A stretch of DNA of 64,000 nucleotides from contig NZ_RQJP01000007.1 in assembly GCF_003858645.1 (NCBI RefSeq), positions 124,001 to 188,000 of the forward strand. Reading direction: 5' to 3'. Positions 8,378 to 16,432 of the stretch are shown here, piece after piece. Both the position numbers and the translations under genes were made by a program. Within the stretch, counting starts at the first letter, position 1; each line of letters begins with the position of its first letter. The notes under the pieces were generated by a model. It worked only from the letters and a program-made list of their open reading frames with translations, searched no databases and was not told the origin of the DNA. The DNA is from Larkinella knui. Its GTDB lineage: Bacteria > Bacteroidota > Bacteroidia > Cytophagales > Spirosomataceae.

Positions 8378-9841
8378 ATGGTACGGATTTTATTCGCCTG
8401 TACAATACTGATTCTAACGGCCATTACCGCCTTCCGGCAAACCCGCCGTCCGAAGGATTCCCGGCCTAATATTGTCCTGATTGTGGCCGACGACCACGGC
8501 CGCGAAGCCGTTGGTTGCTACGGAAATCCGGTCATCAAAACGCCCCACATCGACCGCTTAGCCGCCGAAGGAACCCGCTTTACCAACGCCTTTTGCACCA
8601 CGGCCAGTTGCAGCCCCAGCCGGTCGGTGTTGCTGACGGGCTTGCACAACCACGCCAACGGCATGTACGGCCTGGAGCACCGCGAACACCATTTCAGTTC
8701 GTTCGATACCGTTCGGACGCTGCCGGTACAACTCGAAAAAGCCGGCTATCGAACGGCGCGGATTGGAAAATTTCACGTCGCGCCCGAGCGCGCCTATCAC
8801 TTTCAGCAGGTGCTTCAGGGCGGTGGTGTCAACGATCCGGCATCGATTGGCCGCAGCCCGGTTTCGATGGCGGATTTGTGCTATTCGCTGTTTACCGAGA
8901 AGTCTGAAAAACCGTTTTTTCTGTATTTCGCCACCGACGATCCGCACCGCAGCAATGGAGTTGCGCCCAACGGTTCGCCGGTTTTTAAAAGTGATCAGGC
9001 CAATTTGTTCGGCAACCGGCCGGGCGGTTATCCGCAGGTGCACGATGTTTTCTACCAGCCTTTTCAGGTGCCGGTTCCGCCGTATCTGCCGGACACGCGG
9101 GCGGCCCGGATGGAACTGGCGCAGTATTATGAATCGATCAGCCGGCTGGATCAGGGCGTGGAGCGGCTGGTGGCTTTGCTGAAAGAAACCGGTCAGTACG
9201 ACAATACCCTGATTATTTATTTGTCGGACAATGGTGCGCCCTTTCCCGGATCGAAAACGACCTTGTATGAACCGGGTATGAAATTGCCGCTCATTGTCAA
9301 ACTGCCGAAACCGCAAAAACCGGGGTTTGTGCAGGATGCGATGGTTTCGTGGGTCGATATAACGCCGACGCTGCTGGATTTTGCCGGTGCCTTGTCGGAC
9401 AAGGTTTATAGTCAGGGCCGGAGTTTCAAAGCGATCGTCGAGCAGGAAAACGTAACGGGTTGGGATGAAGTCTACGCGTCGCATTCGTTGCACGAAGTGA
9501 CAATGTATTATCCGATGCGGGTGTTGCGCGAACGGCGGTACAAGCTGATTTTTAACCTGGCCCACGCGCTACCTTTTCCGATGGCGCTCGATCTGTACCA
9601 TTCCTTTACGTGGCAGGATGTTCGCAAAACCGGTCGTAAACTATATGGCAAACGGACGGTGGCTGCGTATCTGAACCGCCCGCGTTTCGAGTTGTACGAT
9701 CTGCAAACGGATCCCGATGAAGTGCATAATTTGGCGGCCGATCCGAAGCATCAGGCGGTATTGAAACGCATGCAGGAAAAACTTCGGCGGTTTCAGCAAC
9801 AGACGAAGGATTTGTGGGTGAGTAAGTGGGAATTTGAGTAA
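8378..9841 (+). CDS. Sulfatase resembling N-sulfoglucosamine sulfohydrolase (heparan N-sulfatase)
   Basis: A 487-residue sulfatase of the S1 alkaline-phosphatase-like fold with an N-terminal signal or anchor (residues 1-20). Metal ligands D38 and D39 lie in LIVADDHG. The formylglycine signature C-x-P-x-R is present as CSPSRSVLLTG with Cys78, so maturation by a formylglycine-generating enzyme or anSME is expected. Other segments (NHANGMYGLEHREHHF, YLSDNGAPFPGSKT, LHEVTMYYPMR, NLAHALPFPMALDLYH) run parallel to what I remember of human SGSH, which removes N-linked sulfate from heparan. Substrate is therefore inferred as N-sulfated glucosamine. No polysaccharide lyase or SusC/D pair is adjacent. 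The Crp gene follows after 25 bases and may be cotranscribed. Confidence 0.88.
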   Translation: MVRILFACTILILTAITAFRQTRRPKDSRPNIVLIVADDHGREAVGCYGNPVIKTPHIDRLAAEGTRFTNAFCTTASCSPSRSVLLTGLHNHANGMYGLEHREHHFSSFDTVRTLPVQLEKAGYRTARIGKFHVAPERAYHFQQVLQGGGVNDPASIGRSPVSMADLCYSLFTEKSEKPFFLYFATDDPHRSNGVAPNGSPVFKSDQANLFGNRPGGYPQVHDVFYQPFQVPVPPYLPDTRAARMELAQYYESISRLDQGVERLVALLKETGQYDNTLIIYLSDNGAPFPGSKTTLYEPGMKLPLIVKLPKPQKPGFVQDAMVSWVDITPTLLDFAGALSDKVYSQGRSFKAIVEQENVTGWDEVYASHSLHEVTMYYPMRVLRERRYKLIFNLAHALPFPMALDLYHSFTWQDVRKTGRKLYGKRTVAAYLNRPRFELYDLQTDPDEVHNLAADPKHQAVLKRMQEKLRRFQQQTKDLWVSKWEFE

Positions 9842-9866
9842 ATAAAGACTCGAAACGCTCGAGATA

Positions 9867-10433
9867 ATGACCGGTATTCTGGAAAATAGAATCAAATCGA
9901 TGGCGAATCTTTCCGCCGAAGCGTTTGGTTTATTGATGAATTCCATGCAGCCAAAACCGATCGGTAAAGGACAGTATCTACTGAAAGAAGGTCAGGTTTG
10001 TAAAGCGATTTATTACGTTGAAAAAGGCTATTTACGAACGTTTTATACTAAAGACGGCAAAGAAATCAACACCCGCTTTTCGTTTGAAAATGACTTTGTG
10101 ACCGAACTGAAAAGTCTCCGTTCGGCGATTCCATCTGACTATTCTATTCAAACCGGTGAAGAAACGGTGGTGTGGGAATTTACGAAAGAAAAGCTGCTGG
10201 ATTTATACGGCCAGTCGGTCGAAATCGAATCCTTTGGTCGTAACTTGCTGGAACAGATGCTGATCGATCAGGAAGAGCACGCCAATCTATTTAAAATCTA
10301 TTCGCCCACCGAGCGGTATCAGTACGTGATCCGGCAGTTTCCCCATTTGCTGCAACGGGTCTCACTCTCGCACCTTTCCTCGTATTTAGGCATCGCGCGC
10401 GAAACCCTGAGCCGAATCCGTAAAAATCCGTAA
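9867..10433 (+). CDS. Crp/Fnr-family transcriptional regulator
   Basis: A 188-residue regulator. Residues about 15-110 form a cyclic-nucleotide-binding beta-roll (KGQYLLKEGQVCKAIYYVEKGYLRTFY), and the C-terminus is a short winged helix-turn-helix (LSHLSSYLGIARETLSRIRK). The effector-pocket arginine/serine set of E. coli Crp is not obvious, as in many Bacteroidota members, so the ligand is unknown. It follows the sulfatase gene by 25 bases. A perfect Crp-type palindrome begins 12 bases after its stop codon and precedes the SnoaL-like gene, which makes that gene a likely direct target. Confidence 0.88.
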   Translation: MTGILENRIKSMANLSAEAFGLLMNSMQPKPIGKGQYLLKEGQVCKAIYYVEKGYLRTFYTKDGKEINTRFSFENDFVTELKSLRSAIPSDYSIQTGEETVVWEFTKEKLLDLYGQSVEIESFGRNLLEQMLIDQEEHANLFKIYSPTERYQYVIRQFPHLLQRVSLSHLSSYLGIARETLSRIRKNP

Positions 10434-10445
10434 GGCGTTTCATTT

Positions 10446-10461
10446 TGTGATTTTTGTCACA
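10446..10461. promoter_or_regulatory. Perfect Crp-type operator TGTGA-N6-TCACA
   Basis: The 16 bases read TGTGATTTTTGTCACA, an exact match to the two half-sites known for E. coli Crp. The site lies between the Crp/Fnr gene and the SnoaL-like gene, 56 to 71 bases ahead of the latter's ATG, a distance suited to control of a promoter in this spacer. That the local regulator binds here is inference, since recognition helices differ between family members. Confidence 0.6.
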
Positions 10462-10516
10462 GGCTGATCTCCCGAAAACCGGCGACTTTTGTCGGGTAAT
10501 CAACCTTCAAAGTCAC

Positions 10517-10951
10517 ATGGAAACTTTCGTAGAAAACCGTACCATCGTTGCTGATTTTATCGATCAGATCTGGAATAAAAACCGCTTCGATACGCTGGAT
10601 GCGTATCTCCATCCGGATTTTATCGATCATTCGTTGCCCGTTTCTTTTCCCGCTAATCAGGAAGGTTTGAAGCGCTGGATTAAGACAACCAGCCAGGCAT
10701 TCGATCATAAAACGGTGATTGAAGAACTGGTAACGGAAGGCACTACCTGCATTTTAAAACTGCGAATGCACGTTCGGCAAATCGGGGTCTGGCGCGACAT
10801 CGAACCCGCTGGTGCGGAAGCGTCCGTGGTCGGGTATCGCTGTTTTAAATTGCTCGACGGAAAAATCAGTCAGCATTGGGCGTTGCTGGATGGCAATTCG
10901 CTGGAAAATCAATTGAGAAGCAGCGCGCACGGGTGTAAAATTCAGGGGTAG
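10517..10951 (+). CDS. SnoaL-like/ester cyclase family protein
   Basis: A 144-residue protein of the NTF2-like superfamily. The fold is suggested by the N-terminal helix METFVENRTIVADFIDQIWN, the segment LDAYLHPDFIDHSLP, and the final strands GYRCFKLLDGKISQHWALLDG, which match the SnoaL-like polyketide cyclase/ester cyclase pattern. Many such proteins in bacteria have no known substrate and act as small-molecule-binding proteins. I placed the start at the ATG at 10517; an in-frame extension upstream would run back over most of the spacer and has no family sequence. The upstream Crp-type palindrome suggests control by the neighbouring regulator. Confidence 0.75.
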   Translation: METFVENRTIVADFIDQIWNKNRFDTLDAYLHPDFIDHSLPVSFPANQEGLKRWIKTTSQAFDHKTVIEELVTEGTTCILKLRMHVRQIGVWRDIEPAGAEASVVGYRCFKLLDGKISQHWALLDGNSLENQLRSSAHGCKIQG

Positions 10952-10956
10952 GTACT

Positions 10957-11682
10957 TTAGCTGACAAATCCTTTCAGCGTCAGCGCATTCCGTACGGCAT
11001 TTCCTCCGCCGTCATTGTTGAAATAGACGTACACATCCTTGCCCATCTCGGCCCATTCCCGGATGCGGTCGGCCCACCACCGCAGGTCGGTATCGGAATA
11101 GGAGCCGCCGTACAAATGCTGCGGATCGGGGCCGTGCAGCCGAACATACACAAACGGGGCCGTGGCCCGCAAGATACACGGCAGATTGGCCCCGCTCGTG
11201 ATGCAGTACGCCGTCTGGTGGCTTTCGAGCAGCGAAAAAATAGCTTCGTTGTGCCAGCTGTCGTGCCGGAATTCGACGGCCGTTTGCATCCAGTCGGGAA
11301 TCTGATCCAGAAAATAAGCCAGCCGGTCGTAGTCGAAGGTGTGGTTGGGCGAAAGCTGGGCCAGCAAAATTCCCCGTTTTTCCCGTAAAGCGTGCCAGCA
11401 GGTCTGGATGCGTTCAATCCATTGCTCCGGACCATACAATTTCTTGCCGTGAGTCAGCCCGCGCGGGGCTTTGACGGTCAGCCGGAATCCTTCCGGCAGG
11501 CGGTTTCGCCAGCCGGTAAACGTGCTGACTTTCGGCCAGCGGTAAAAACTGCTGTTCAGTTCGACGGTCTGAAAGTGCTGCACGTAGTAATCCAGCCGAT
11601 CGTGAACCGCCGTGTGAAACGGGTACAAAACGTCTTGCCAATGGTCGTAACTCCAGCCCGATGTGCCAATGTGAATGCTCAT
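10957..11682 (-). CDS. DUF72 domain-containing protein
   Basis: A 241-residue protein that spans the whole DUF72 family (YecE type). The family start MSIHIGTSGWSYDHW is seen from the ATG at 11682, followed by YVQHFQTVELNSSFYRWP and, near the end, DVYVYFNNDGGGNAVRNA, all standard DUF72 segments. The fold is a TIM barrel. A function for the family is not settled. It converges on the SnoaL-like gene with only 5 bases between stop codons, and the metallo-hydrolase gene lies 31 bases upstream on the same strand, so the two may form one transcript. Confidence 0.9.
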   Translation of the reverse strand: MSIHIGTSGWSYDHWQDVLYPFHTAVHDRLDYYVQHFQTVELNSSFYRWPKVSTFTGWRNRLPEGFRLTVKAPRGLTHGKKLYGPEQWIERIQTCWHALREKRGILLAQLSPNHTFDYDRLAYFLDQIPDWMQTAVEFRHDSWHNEAIFSLLESHQTAYCITSGANLPCILRATAPFVYVRLHGPDPQHLYGGSYSDTDLRWWADRIREWAEMGKDVYVYFNNDGGGNAVRNALTLKGFVS

Positions 11683-11713
11683 AAAATGCGCGAATGCAGC
11701 AAAGCGTCCGGTT

Positions 11714-12973
11714 TCAGCGCGACTCGTACGGCCCATGAACGGCTTTTACCCGAAACGACTCGTCGTTATCGTCCAGAATGATAACGCGATAGGTATCTCC
11801 GCCCGGATCGACCCGCACCAGCACGTGCCCGGAGTCGCTTTTCAGACGGTTTAGTAACTCGCCAATCACCAGTTTGTTTGCTTCCAGCATGTCGGTGGCA
11901 AAGACGTCGCGGTCGCCGGCGTAGACCTGCTGCGAGTAAATGCGCGCCAGGACGTCGTGACCCGGATGGTCGGACGACCAGACTGGAATGACCAGTACAC
12001 GCGGGCGCAGGCTGCCCAGCAAAAAGCCGTTCTGCGAATCCCGGTTGCCGTGGTGGTCGAGCTGTTGGACCTCCACCGGCCCAACCGACCGCGCCACCGG
12101 CGTTTCGACATCGTGCCACAGCGGAGCGCCGAATTGCAGGACGCCGGGAATGTCGCCCCCCGAAAAATAATCGAACTTGCCATAACTCAGCCGCAGGGCC
12201 ATGCTGCACATGTTTTCGTTGGGATATTGATTGGGCGGGAGTGATTTGAGTTCCGGAAAATGCTGGCGCGTGACGGAGCCGACACCCGTCCAGATCTCGC
12301 CGTTGACGGCCAGATTCCGGATTTCAAACCGGTCCTTGTATTTCGCGGGTTGTTTCAGCAACCTAATCTGATCGTTCCGCCCGGCCTGGAACCGCTCGAC
12401 TTTCAACGCTTTATTCCGGGTTTGCCAGGCCAGAAACTGGCGGTAATTCGTCACCAGCGGGTCTTGCTCGAAAGATCGTGGATAAGTATAATCCGGCCAG
12501 CCCCGGTCGATGAGGGTACGGATCGGAATGTGTTCGCCCACTTCCGTAATCCCGGTCAGCAGATAACCGCCCGCCGGCGACTTTTTGGAAGCCGACGAAG
12601 GCGCACCCATGTGGTCGTCGTGGAAGTGCGTCATGATGGCGTAGTCGATGGCCGGATCGGGGCGGAAACTCAGGGCTTTGCGGGCATAGCGCGCAATCCA
12701 TTCCCCGGCATGGCGCTCGGCGCTGGGTTTGGCGGCCGTGTTGCGCGGGCTCGTCGTTCGCGGGTCGGTCAGGTCCAGTTCGCCCGCGTCGATCAGGGCG
12801 GTGGTGCCGTCGGGAAGAATCAACAACGCCGAATTGCCGCGACCGGTATTGATCTGGTGAATGTCCAGGTAGCCTTCCTGCCAGACGGGCAGCGGCTGGC
12901 CGACCGTCTGGGCCTGCATGATCAGGGCGTTTCCGAAAATGAGGAAGCAGGCGAGTAGGGAAAACCGTTTCAT
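11714..12973 (-). CDS. Secreted metallo-beta-lactamase-fold hydrolase
   Basis: A 419-residue protein with a clear signal peptide (MKRFSLLACFLIFGNALIMQAQ). The metallo-beta-lactamase fold begins with DIHQINTGRGNSALLILPDG and carries the metal motif THFHDDHMG (HxHxDH) near residue 115. Later ligand regions include YFSGGDIPG and QLDHHGNRDS. The order resembles the ComEC-associated MBL hydrolases (phosphodiesterase-like enzymes), here as a free exported protein without the ComEC membrane part. Substrate unknown. It lies upstream of the DUF72 gene on the same strand. Upstream of its start is a 433-base spacer filled partly with palindromic repeats. Confidence 0.82.
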   Translation of the reverse strand: MKRFSLLACFLIFGNALIMQAQTVGQPLPVWQEGYLDIHQINTGRGNSALLILPDGTTALIDAGELDLTDPRTTSPRNTAAKPSAERHAGEWIARYARKALSFRPDPAIDYAIMTHFHDDHMGAPSSASKKSPAGGYLLTGITEVGEHIPIRTLIDRGWPDYTYPRSFEQDPLVTNYRQFLAWQTRNKALKVERFQAGRNDQIRLLKQPAKYKDRFEIRNLAVNGEIWTGVGSVTRQHFPELKSLPPNQYPNENMCSMALRLSYGKFDYFSGGDIPGVLQFGAPLWHDVETPVARSVGPVEVQQLDHHGNRDSQNGFLLGSLRPRVLVIPVWSSDHPGHDVLARIYSQQVYAGDRDVFATDMLEANKLVIGELLNRLKSDSGHVLVRVDPGGDTYRVIILDDNDESFRVKAVHGPYESR

Positions 12974-13088
12974 AGGCGGGAAAAGAGGGATCAGCGAAAG
13001 ACCGGATAAACTTAAGCAATCGAAAGTATCCGGTACGAATTCCGGAATAAAATTACTGTTAAGTTAAGAGGAACTATGCCTGAATTTG

Positions 13089-13286
13089 CCCCGGCGGGGC
13101 ATCCTGTCGGTAGAAACAAAGGAAAGCAGACGTTTGAAGCTCCGGAGGAGCGTCTTGGACAGAATAGGACGCTCCTCCGGAGCTTTGGTCTAATCCGATC
13201 GTTTCGTAGCTAGTAACAGGAGGCTCCGCTGGAGCCAGGGGAACCAGAAGGCACGACGGTAGGGGATGGCTTCCTGACGGAGCCAA
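13089..13286. repeat. Palindromic repeat cluster, GGAGGAGC type
   Basis: The core is a perfect 18-bp inverted repeat with arms at 13137-13154 (AAGCTCCGGAGGAGCGTC) and 13168-13185 around a 13-base loop. It is preceded by a short palindrome CCCCGGCGGGG near 13090 and followed by GGCTCCGCTGGAGCC around 13223 and TTCCTGACGGAGCC around 13271. The arm is closely related to the inner palindrome at 38715-38763. The cluster fills most of the 433-base gap 12974-13406; the remaining bases around 12974-13080 and 13290-13406 show nothing I recognise apart from the expected promoter region of the next gene. Confidence 0.8.
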
Positions 13287-13406
13287 AGGACTATCACCAC
13301 AAAGTTGGGCGGTTTGACCACAAACTTGACGGCCTTACCCACGAGCATTTGGAACCGGATTGGAACAGCGGTTTTTTTGAACCACCAAAATCAATCGATC
13401 CGTTGT

Positions 13407-14159
13407 ATGAAACTCATTTTTTTACTGGCAATGCTGGCTACTTATCCGGTTTGGGGGCAATCCGATGACTCAACCGCTACACCAGCGATTCCTCCGAAAA
13501 GCAATTTCCGATCCAGCTTCATCATGGAACCCGGTTTTGCGTATGCGGTAACTCATCTGCCCGCTATGCAAAGGTATTTTCGTGACAATCAGGTTAAAGT
13601 AGACAAGTCGCTGGACCGGATGGCGCTGGCGGCCTTTGCCTATCGGCGACAACGTTTTAAAGTGACTCTGCAAGCATTTTTTGGGATTGACAAAAGCTTA
13701 CTGCCGCCCGATAAAAAAGGCACATCCCTGTTTGCCCGGAGCCAGAGCGTCAGCGGTTTGACATTCCTACTGGGATACGATGTGGCCAATACCCGCAACA
13801 AACGGGTCTTTATCAACGCCGGTTTGGGCAGTATCAACTACGAATACAGCTTGTTTCGACCCAGCAGTCAGGTGGTTTCGTTTCAGAATATACTCCAGTA
13901 TACGCCCCCCGCAACGGTACCCTCTTTAAAACAGACCACCGGTTTCTGGGATGTGAACGTGGAGGTTGCGCAACGTGAAAAGCGGCCTAATACGTTTCAA
14001 TGGGTTAGCCGGTTCGGTTACCGGCGCAGTTTTCAACGTACGCCCTGGCATTCTGAGGTTTATCAACTCGTGGATGCCCCGCAGGAACGGCTCGGCCAGT
14101 TCTATCTCCAGTTTGGGCTGTACATCGCTCGCAACAAACCCGGTCGCCAAAAGCCATGA
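13407..14159 (+). CDS. Exported protein of unknown function, probable outer-membrane barrel
   Basis: A 250-residue protein with a signal peptide (MKLIFLLAMLATYPVWGQ), so I prefer the ATG at 13407 to the longer frame that begins at 13305. After the signal the chain shows alternating aromatic and small residues (FAYRRQRFKVTLQAFFGID, GLTFLLGYDVANTRNKRVF, FYLQFGLYIARN), which suggests antiparallel beta strands as in Bacteroidota outer-membrane barrels. I do not recognise a named family. It overlaps the following DUF2846-like gene by 4 bases (ATGA) and is the first gene of a run that ends in a LytS/LytTR pair, so it may be cotranscribed with that regulatory system. Confidence 0.65.
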   Translation: MKLIFLLAMLATYPVWGQSDDSTATPAIPPKSNFRSSFIMEPGFAYAVTHLPAMQRYFRDNQVKVDKSLDRMALAAFAYRRQRFKVTLQAFFGIDKSLLPPDKKGTSLFARSQSVSGLTFLLGYDVANTRNKRVFINAGLGSINYEYSLFRPSSQVVSFQNILQYTPPATVPSLKQTTGFWDVNVEVAQREKRPNTFQWVSRFGYRRSFQRTPWHSEVYQLVDAPQERLGQFYLQFGLYIARNKPGRQKP

Positions 14160-14581
14160 AAACGCTTCTGGTCAGCCTGCTGGTGCTGTTTTTTAAGGGA
14201 AATCCGGATCGGCAGCCCGTTCAGCCCGAACCCGCGCAATTGATCATTTACCGCGAAAAAGAGTTTATTTCGGGGCTGGGCAGGGCGTATGTCTTCAAAA
14301 TAAACGATCAAAAAGTCGGTGAACTGTCGCCCAACCGGTATGTTCAGCTGCCGGTAACGCCCGGCCGGATTAAAATTGAGTTTACCAATGATTATTTTAC
14401 CGATAGTCGCCCGCTTTGGTTACGGGTGCAGGCCGGTCAGACCTATTACGTCAAGGCGGTCGTGGAAGTGGATTTTCTGAGTTCGATGATGCTGATGGCA
14501 CCGGTGGACGCGCCACAGGCTCAGAAAGAGCTTCGCCGGATGAAACCCGAAGCCACGAATGCAACCCGAAAACCTGATTAA
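14156..14581 (+). CDS. DUF2846-like exported protein
   Basis: A 141-residue protein with a hydrophobic N-terminus (MKTLLVSLLVLFF). The middle reads as a DUF2846-type beta domain: LIIYREKEFISGLGRAYVFKI, DQKVGELSPNRYVQLPVTPG, then RLKIEF-like and QTYYVKAVVE strands. The function of this family is unknown; it occurs in cell-envelope proteins. There is no lipobox cysteine. It overlaps the gene before it by 4 bases, and its 3' end overlaps or abuts the kinase gene, so translation is likely coupled. Confidence 0.65.
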   Translation: MKTLLVSLLVLFFKGNPDRQPVQPEPAQLIIYREKEFISGLGRAYVFKINDQKVGELSPNRYVQLPVTPGRIKIEFTNDYFTDSRPLWLRVQAGQTYYVKAVVEVDFLSSMMLMAPVDAPQAQKELRRMKPEATNATRKPD

Positions 14582-15632
14582 GCATACCGCCCGTATGAAC
14601 CGACGATCTGTGTTTCTTCCCCGGTTTTTCCGGTCATCGCTGCTGTTGGTGAGTGCCCTGATCGCGCTGCTGACTTACTGGGGATGGCGTCTGTATCAGG
14701 TTGTCTGGCCGCAACTGGATCAGGAGCTGCCGGATCTGGGCAGCCTGATGCGGTATCTGCTGGGCCTGCTTTTTCTGCTGGCTTGTATCGGGTTGCTGGC
14801 TTATCTGAATTACCGGCTGGCCTTTCGGCGGTGGATGAACCGCAAACAAACCAGACCGCTGTATTGGAGCTGGCTGTGCCTTCTCGCGTGGCTGCTGTTC
14901 GAAATCCTGCAAATCCGCACCGATCAGGAGCCTGACTTTGTGGACGAAAATATTCTGGTAACTCTTTTGCTGGTGGGCGTTTTGATCCTGTACGGTTTCA
15001 TCGCCGATTCGCTGCAAACCCGGCGGCAACAGCAGCAACTGATTCAGCAGAAAACCGAGGCCGAACTGACGGCGCTCAAGGCCCAGATCAATCCCCACTT
15101 TTTGTTCAATGCGCTCAATACCATCTACAACGAAGCCCAGCAGTTGGACAACCAATCGGTGGCGGATCGAATTGAACAGCTATCCGGTATTCTGCGATTT
15201 ACCCTCCAGGAATCGACGCGGCCACTGATTTCCATTGAGCAGGAATTCCAGTTTCTGGAAAAATACCTGGCCCTGCAACGCGCCCGGCTCCCGCAACTGG
15301 ACACGCTGCAACTGACGACCCGGCTGGATTGGGACGGTCATCCCGCGCAACTCGCGCCCCTACTGCTGATTCCGTTCGTGGAAAACATGTTTCAATACGG
15401 TGTTAGTCTGGTTCATCCGGCGTGTCTGGAACTAGAGGTAACGGTCGAAAACCGGGCGCTACACCTGCGGGTTGTCAATACCGTGGGGGCCGTAACCGGC
15501 CTGAAAAGGGGCTCCGGAACCGGAATCGCCAATGCCCGGAAGCGACTGGCGCTGTTGTATCCGGACCGGCACGATCTGCACATTGAGCAAACCGGTCAAA
15601 CGTTTGCTGTTACTTTACGAATTGATTTATAA
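14559..15632 (+). CDS. LytS-type sensor histidine kinase
   Basis: A 357-residue membrane kinase (345 if the second ATG at 14595, MNRRSVFLPRF, is used; that one leaves the preceding gene intact). Four membrane segments lie near residues 28-45, 65-83, 103-118 and 131-149. They are followed by a coiled linker rich in Gln and the His_kinase domain with the phosphoacceptor motif QINPHFLFNALNTIY (His180) and a GHKL ATPase end (GSGTGIANARKRL). The response-regulator gene follows after 6 bases. No sensing domain beyond the membrane bundle is seen, so the signal is probably membrane-borne or carried by the upstream exported proteins. Confidence 0.88.
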   Translation: MQPENLIKHTARMNRRSVFLPRFFRSSLLLVSALIALLTYWGWRLYQVVWPQLDQELPDLGSLMRYLLGLLFLLACIGLLAYLNYRLAFRRWMNRKQTRPLYWSWLCLLAWLLFEILQIRTDQEPDFVDENILVTLLLVGVLILYGFIADSLQTRRQQQQLIQQKTEAELTALKAQINPHFLFNALNTIYNEAQQLDNQSVADRIEQLSGILRFTLQESTRPLISIEQEFQFLEKYLALQRARLPQLDTLQLTTRLDWDGHPAQLAPLLLIPFVENMFQYGVSLVHPACLELEVTVENRALHLRVVNTVGAVTGLKRGSGTGIANARKRLALLYPDRHDLHIEQTGQTFAVTLRIDL

Positions 15633-15638
15633 AGTCGT

Positions 15639-16322
15639 ATGCTTCGAGCCATTGCCATCGATGACGAACCCGCGGCCCTGGAGGTTTTGAGCCGGTATGC
15701 CGAAAAAGTGCCTTTTCTGACGCTGGTTCAGACCTTTATGAACACGACCGACGCGCTGAATTTTTTGCACACGCAGCGGGTCGATGTGATTTTTCTGGAT
15801 ATCCGGATGCCGGATCTGACCGGGACGGATTTTGCCCAATTGATCGCTCCGCTCAACAAACCGGTTATTTTCACGACCGCCTATGCCGATTATGCCCTGG
15901 AAGGCTTCGCGCTCAACGCACTTGATTATTTGCTCAAACCCATCGAATTCAGCCGGTTTCTGCACAGTTGCAACCGCGCTTATACCCGGTATTTGCAGCA
16001 ACAGGGCGAACCATCGAGCATTTTTGTGAAAGATGGATACGACTGGGTTCGGGTGACGCTGAACGAAGTTCTTTACATTCATTCGGACACCAATCTGCTC
16101 TTTATTTACGAAGAAAACCGGCAGGTAAACACCCGCATGACGCTGGCCGAAATGGTGGAAATGCTGCCCGCCGAACAGTTCATCCGGGTGCATAAATCGT
16201 ACGTGGTGGCGCTGAAAGCCATCCGCAAACTGGAACGCCATCAGGTGACGGTGGGCCAGGTTACGATTCCGCTGGCGGCCAGTTACCGGCAGGCGCTGGA
16301 ACAACGGCTCCTGCGAAAATGA
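15639..16322 (+). CDS. LytTR-family response regulator
   Basis: A 227-residue regulator. The receiver domain occupies residues 1-118 with acidic pocket D8, D9 and phosphoacceptor D54 (IFLDIRMPDLTG), then TTAYADYALEGF and the lysine in LLKPIEF. The C-terminal LytTR DNA-binding domain (about 130-227) shows IFVKDGYDWVRVTLNEVLYI and FIRVHKSYVVALKAI. It pairs with the adjacent LytS-type kinase. Target genes are unknown, but the four-gene run suggests control of the upstream envelope genes. Confidence 0.92.
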   Translation: MLRAIAIDDEPAALEVLSRYAEKVPFLTLVQTFMNTTDALNFLHTQRVDVIFLDIRMPDLTGTDFAQLIAPLNKPVIFTTAYADYALEGFALNALDYLLKPIEFSRFLHSCNRAYTRYLQQQGEPSSIFVKDGYDWVRVTLNEVLYIHSDTNLLFIYEENRQVNTRMTLAEMVEMLPAEQFIRVHKSYVVALKAIRKLERHQVTVGQVTIPLAASYRQALEQRLLRK

Positions 16323-16432
16323 GGGGTTGTGTCGCGGAGTTGAGCGGAGTAAAAGGGAGGTAAGCGGAGCAATTATTAAAAACTCTGCTAAACTCCTCTT
16401 TTACTCCGCTCAACTCCGCGATACAACCCCTC
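16321..16432. terminator. Long-stem bidirectional hairpin between convergent genes
   Basis: The arms 16321-16356 and about 16394-16432 are nearly complementary (GAGGGGTTGT-rTCGCGGAGTTGAGCGGAGTAAAAG on both strands, read inward, with single mismatches). The hairpin starts within the stop codon of the LytTR gene and ends against the stop codon of the GH16 gene, so it fills the whole spacer. Bidirectional transcription termination or 3'-end protection is the likely role. The stem is far longer than a normal terminator. Confidence 0.75.

Noticed and set aside
8558-9565. Long minus-strand open frame (335 codons) opposite the sulfatase
   Set aside because: The plus strand encodes a complete sulfatase with catalytic motif; the antisense product is Arg/Gln-rich with no recognisable domain.
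12260-12958. Plus-strand open frame (232 codons) opposite the metallo-hydrolase
   Set aside because: It is antisense to a complete gene with signal peptide and metal motif.
13074-13286. Minus-strand open frame of 70 codons over the palindrome cluster
   Set aside because: It consists of translated inverted repeats (runs of Pro, Ser and Ala) with no start context or family sequence.
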